Shown here: positions 61,025-64,000 of the stretch, one piece after another
Position numbering within the stretch: the first letter of the stretch is position 1
Layout: every line of letters starts with the position of its first letter
Assembly: GCF_004564235.1 (NCBI RefSeq)
Contig: NZ_SOMN01000003.1
Span: forward strand, 186,001 to 250,000
From: Cohnella luojiensis
GTDB lineage: Bacteria > Bacillota > Bacilli > Paenibacillales > Paenibacillaceae
Direction: 5' to 3'
Length of the DNA stretch: 64,000 bases
Position numbers and translations under genes: made by a program
The notes under the pieces: model-generated
Database searches by the model: none
What the model was told of the DNA's origin: nothing
What the model saw: the letters and a program-made list of their open reading frames with translations, nothing else

Positions 61025-61453
61025 TTACCAACGACGATGGTTTGGATTTTGGGATTGCCGGCGTCTCTTAAACGCATCGTAGATTCCTCTGGCCACCATG
61101 AACAAGACGACTAACGCGATAGCGTTCAATAGGAAGCCCATCATGTTGCCGAAGAATCCGGACCCGAACATCCCGCCGAACATCAAACCTGCCAATCCGC
61201 CGATCATCATGCCTTTCATGAAGCTTCCTCCGCTGAAAAATCCGCGGTTAGTCGATGTTCCGGCAGAAGATGCCGAGGATTTATTCGCGGTGGAGCTGTT
61301 GCTCACGCCGTTATCTGATTGAGCCGGTGTTTTGTTGAACGATTTCTTGCCCGAGCTGAACGAGCGGGGTCTTGCGTCCGCGCTGTCGGCCGGAACGGTT
61401 ACGACGACGGTGAATGCGAATAAGCTAAGCAATAGCAATGCTTTTTTCCACAT
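61025..61453 (-). CDS. Tim44-like small membrane protein
   Basis: A 142-residue protein: signal or anchor (about 1-24), a Ser/Thr/Asn/Lys-rich external linker (about 28-70), a Gly/Met/Phe-rich transmembrane region (about 78-125 with GGLAGLMFGGMFGSGFFG) and a short basic end (FKRRRQSQNPNHRRW). This layout is typical of bacterial proteins loosely annotated as Tim44-like, but the Tim44 domain proper is missing. ATG 61453 follows AGGAGG. It is paired with the YxcD-like gene. Confidence 0.72.
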   Translation of the reverse strand: MWKKALLLLSLFAFTVVVTVPADSADARPRSFSSGKKSFNKTPAQSDNGVSNSSTANKSSASSAGTSTNRGFFSGGSFMKGMMIGGLAGLMFGGMFGSGFFGNMMGFLLNAIALVVLFMVARGIYDAFKRRRQSQNPNHRRW

Positions 61454-61546
61454 TTGGTTTAATTCCTCCTGCTAAAATGATTGTTGCGTACATTCATTCT
61501 ATACGTGATAGGGGGGAGAGGGTTTCAGTAATTCCGAAGGTGCCCG

Positions 61547-61574
61547 TTAGCAAATTTTGAGGTATGCTTATACT
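61547..61574 (+). promoter_or_regulatory. Promoter of the DUF309 gene
   Basis: TTAGCA and TATACT 16 nt apart, 36 bp before ATG 61611. Confidence 0.4.
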
Positions 61575-61610
61575 CAGATGCGGAAAGTCAAGAAAGAGGA
61601 GAACTACCCA

Positions 61611-62168
61611 ATGACATTATTCCATTATCCGGAAGAATATATTCATTATTTGGCGGAATACAACGGTTCGCGGGATTATTTCGAATGCCATGAGATTATG
61701 GAGGAGTATTGGAAGGAACATCCGGAATCGGAATTCAAGACGAGCTGGCTGGCGCTCATCCGGATACCGGTATGCCTGTACCATGCGCGTCGAGGCAACT
61801 GGACGGGAGCCGTTAAGCTTATGGGCAAGGCAGCGGAAGAGGCGGAAGCTCTGCAATTTGATAAGTTAGGACTTGACGGAGCAAGGCTTGTAGAAGAGTT
61901 GCGGCGGGCGGCGAAGGAATGGCGCGATCCTGGCGCGCGGTACGCGGACATAGAGCTGCCGATTACGGATGGAGAATTGCTGGAAGCAGCTAAAGAGCGA
62001 TGCAAGGAATTGGGGTATAGGTGGGGAATTCCTGGGCTGGAAGCGGGAGATGACGTAATCCATCGCCATAGGACGAGAGATCGCAGCGAGGTCGTACTGG
62101 CTAGAAAAGAATCGGCCAAGCGCAAAGCGCTTAGCCGCGGGATTCCAGATGACGATAGCCGTCGGTGA
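61611..62168 (+). CDS. DUF309 (YpuF-like) protein
   Basis: A 185-residue helical protein with the DUF309 core (about 3-75): YLAEYNGSRDYFECHEIMEE, YWKEHPESE, and IRIPVCLYHARRGNWTGAVKL. Two His and several Glu in the core could form a metal or active site. Molecular function unknown. ATG 61611 follows GAGGAG. Its last 38 bp overlap the convergent carbonic anhydrase gene, with no room for a terminator, so the transcripts are complementary at their 3' ends. Confidence 0.86.
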   Translation: MTLFHYPEEYIHYLAEYNGSRDYFECHEIMEEYWKEHPESEFKTSWLALIRIPVCLYHARRGNWTGAVKLMGKAAEEAEALQFDKLGLDGARLVEELRRAAKEWRDPGARYADIELPITDGELLEAAKERCKELGYRWGIPGLEAGDDVIHRHRTRDRSEVVLARKESAKRKALSRGIPDDDSRR

Positions 62169-62709
62169 CCATCTCTAGTTCGCCTGTTTCCGGGTGAATA
62201 ATGAGTCCGTGCACCGGAGTGTTTGGAGGAAGGAGAGGGTGATTGCGAACGATATCGACGCTGTTCTCTACGCTTTCGCGAACGCTATCGAAGCCCGTTA
62301 ACCAACGGTTTAGATTAATGCCGGAATGGCGGAGAGTATGGATGACATGGTCTTGAATACCGCGCGCTTCCATGTGGGCAACGATATTGTTCGGATCGAT
62401 CCCCGTCATTCCGCATTCATGATGCCCGACGATGAACACTTCATCGGCGTTCAACTCGTATAGCGCGATCAAGATGCTGCGCATAATGTTGCCGAATGGC
62501 GAAGTCAGGATAGCTCCGGCGTTCTTAATGATCTTCGCGTCGCCGTTCTTGAGATTCATCGCCCTGGGAAGCAATTCCGTCAGGCGCGCATCCATGCAAG
62601 TGACGATGACCATGCGCTTGTCCGGAAATCGGGTGGTCAAGTACTCTTCATACTCTTTTTTCTTCACGAACTCTTGATTATAAGCCATTATTGCATCCAT
62701 TTTACGCAC
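62131..62709 (-). CDS. Beta-class carbonic anhydrase
   Basis: Interconverts CO2 and bicarbonate. A 192-residue small beta-CA: Cys38 and Asp40 in VTCMDARLT, then His96 and Cys99 in GHHECGM form the zinc set; KNAGAILTSPFG is the usual intervening segment. Start GTG 62709 has GGGAGG 8 nt upstream; the in-frame ATG at 62700 is too far from it. Cotranscribed with the HesB-like gene (21-bp gap). Confidence 0.9.
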   Translation of the reverse strand: MRKMDAIMAYNQEFVKKKEYEEYLTTRFPDKRMVIVTCMDARLTELLPRAMNLKNGDAKIIKNAGAILTSPFGNIMRSILIALYELNADEVFIVGHHECGMTGIDPNNIVAHMEARGIQDHVIHTLRHSGINLNRWLTGFDSVRESVENSVDIVRNHPLLPPNTPVHGLIIHPETGELEMVTDGYRHLESRG

Positions 62710-62730
62710 TGCTAGTTCCTCCCGCTCTAT

Positions 62731-63072
62731 CTATTTCGCGGCATCCGCCTTACGTTTATCTTCCAGCTTCAATCGATTGCTATAAATCTGCCCGTCGCTC
62801 GCCAGCTTGAACGCCCGGTGCTCCGGTTGGTAGGTAACGCGCATCAGATCGTCGAAGAACACTTCTTGGCGTTTCTCGTACCACACTTCCAATGAATTGC
62901 TTTCGGCCTGCAGATCTCCTCCGGCGGGGGCGTCGATTGCCCACAGCGTAGCAACTCCGCTCGCCGAGCAGCCGCAGCCTTCGGAATCGGACACGAGCTT
63001 CCACACAGCAGCATCAGCGCCGAATCTATTCTTTACTTCCGCGATAGCGTCCTCGCTCCATTGAATGATCAT
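62731..63072 (-). CDS. HesB/YqkB-like iron-sulfur biosynthesis protein
   Basis: A 113-residue FeS_biosyn-family protein. It keeps an SEGCGCSASGVATLW segment where A-type carriers place a cysteine, but lacks the C-terminal CxC pair of IscA/SufA, so cluster transfer by the usual mechanism is doubtful. It resembles Bacillus YqkB. ATG 63072 follows GGAGAGGAG. First gene of a two-gene unit with the carbonic anhydrase. Confidence 0.8.
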   Translation of the reverse strand: MIIQWSEDAIAEVKNRFGADAAVWKLVSDSEGCGCSASGVATLWAIDAPAGGDLQAESNSLEVWYEKRQEVFFDDLMRVTYQPEHRAFKLASDGQIYSNRLKLEDKRKADAAK

Positions 63073-63135
63073 TTTAAGTCGTTCTCCTCTCCGTAAACTT
63101 CACGAAACGGTACTCCTGAAATTTACCTTGGTAAG

Positions 63136-63164
63136 TTGATTATAGATTTTGCGGAAGGTATGAT
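63136..63164 (+). promoter_or_regulatory. Promoter of the M32 carboxypeptidase gene
   Basis: TTGATT and TATGAT exactly 17 nt apart. Just upstream TTACC-TT-GGTAA (63123-63134) is a short palindrome that could hold a regulator. Confidence 0.6.
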
Positions 63165-63183
63165 CAAGGAGACAATATCCAGA

Positions 63184-64000
63184 ATGAAAGGTCGTGCCCT
63201 TATGAGTAAAGTAGATCAGGTACAAACGCCGGACTTGAAACGCTTTCGGGAATTGATAGGTCAAATCAAACAATACGAAGAAATATTAGGGCTAGTCTAT
63301 TGGGATATGAGAACGGGAGCTCCGCGCAAAGGGATCGAGCTTCGATCCGAAGCAGTCGGCGCGTTGTCCTCCGAGACGTTCAAGCTGTCCACCTCGGAAG
63401 AGATGGGCAAGCTTCTACATAAGTTGAACGAACCCGATCAGAGAGCGCAGCTTAACGAAATCGATCGCAGGCTCGTCGAAGAGACGACCAAAGAGTACGA
63501 GCGCAATCGCAAAATACCTCCCGAGCTTTATAGGGAATATGTCGTGCTGACGTCTCAGGCGGAATCGGCTTGGGAGTTTGCTAAGGAAAATAACGATTTT
63601 CCGGGATTCGTCCCTTATCTGGAGAAAATCATTGCCATCAACCGCCGGTTTATCGAGTTGTGGGGAGTGAAGACGACTCCGTACGATACGCTGCTCGACA
63701 TGTATGAGCCTGGCTTAACCACGGTGGAGCTCGACCGCTTGTTCGGAGAGCTGCGGGCGCGTCTCGTACCGTTAGCGGAACGGATCGCGAACTCCGGGAA
63801 TAAACCGGACACTTCGTTCCTCGAGGGAACCTTCGATAAGGAAGCGCAGAAGAAGTTCAGCAAGCTGATCCTGAAGGAAATGGGCTACGATTTCGAAGCG
63901 GGACGGCTGGACGAAAGCGTTCATCCTTTCGCGACGGGACTAAGCCCGGGCGACGTGCGGATTACGACGCGTTATTTGCCGGACGATATTACGAGCGCTT
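63184..64000 (+). CDS. M32 carboxypeptidase, C-terminus cut by window edge
   Basis: Thermostable carboxypeptidase 1-type metallopeptidase, a cytoplasmic enzyme trimming C-terminal residues from peptides. The N-terminal 272 residues of about 500 are present: YEEILGLVYWDMRTGAPRKG, the long helical middle and HPFATGLSPGDVRITTRY. The HEXXH zinc motif lies beyond the window. The frame stays open to base 64000. ATG 63184 has AAGGAG 12 nt upstream; ATG 63202 (in frame) has a weaker site at better distance and may be the real start. Confidence 0.93.
   Translation, partial: MKGRALMSKVDQVQTPDLKRFRELIGQIKQYEEILGLVYWDMRTGAPRKGIELRSEAVGALSSETFKLSTSEEMGKLLHKLNEPDQRAQLNEIDRRLVEETTKEYERNRKIPPELYREYVVLTSQAESAWEFAKENNDFPGFVPYLEKIIAINRRFIELWGVKTTPYDTLLDMYEPGLTTVELDRLFGELRARLVPLAERIANSGNKPDTSFLEGTFDKEAQKKFSKLILKEMGYDFEAGRLDESVHPFATGLSPGDVRITTRYLPDDITSA

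Overview
The window looks like a chromosomal segment of a Gram-positive bacterium of the Paenibacillaceae (Paenibacillus/Cohnella type). Supporting signs are strong AGGAGG-like ribosome sites, frequent TTG and GTG starts, a proline-type T-box leader, an S-layer-homology surface protein, a YesM/YesN-type two-component pair beside an LplB/LplC-type sugar importer, a fused tandem dynamin, and ParE/ParC topoisomerase IV. I see no rRNA, tRNA, complete insertion sequence, phage or CRISPR array. Genus and family assignments are inference from gene content; no searches were run.

Layout. 1-3300: end of acetate kinase (cut by the left edge), asnS and dnaD. 3460-5071: a small membrane protein and an ArsB-type permease. 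5135-13534: a proline and methionine-salvage block. The minus-strand unit proB-proA-proC-mtnW-mtnX-mtnB follows a T-box leader; mtnE (minus) and mtnU (plus) flank it. 13548-16621: a LysR regulator divergent from leuCD. 16814-21047: a secreted cell-wall amidase and a large SLH protein. 21349-25721: nth translationally coupled to a two-headed dynamin. 25981-29579: a heterodimeric ABC exporter. 29751-32550: a GDSL esterase and an ABC-2 transporter. 32609-37321: parE and parC.

37312-44604 is mostly regulatory: a 58-residue gene antiparallel to the end of parC, a MarR regulator, an array of 51-bp tandem hairpin repeats, a CapA-like lipoprotein, a methyltransferase, a divergent response regulator/sensor kinase pair with overlapping promoters, and an Xre repressor with several GATACA/TGTATC operators shared with a small acidic protein.

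45058-57755 is a glycan-use locus: a GH3 glycosidase, a YesM-type sensor, a YesN-type regulator, two sugar permeases, a solute-binding lipoprotein, the broken tail of a second binding protein, and a GH95 enzyme. It has no ATPase of its own, so a shared MsmX-type ATPase is expected. 57780-64000 holds small housekeeping and stress genes (CBS pair, VOC protein, aldo/keto reductase, CHRD protein, YxcD-like protein, membrane protein, DUF309, beta-carbonic anhydrase, HesB-like protein) and the start of an M32 carboxypeptidase cut by the right edge.

The points most worth following are proline and methionine-salvage genes sharing one T-box-led transcript, the Xre operator array with its partner gene, the 51-bp hairpin array, the nested inverted repeat upstream of nth, and the relic binding-protein tail in the glycan locus.
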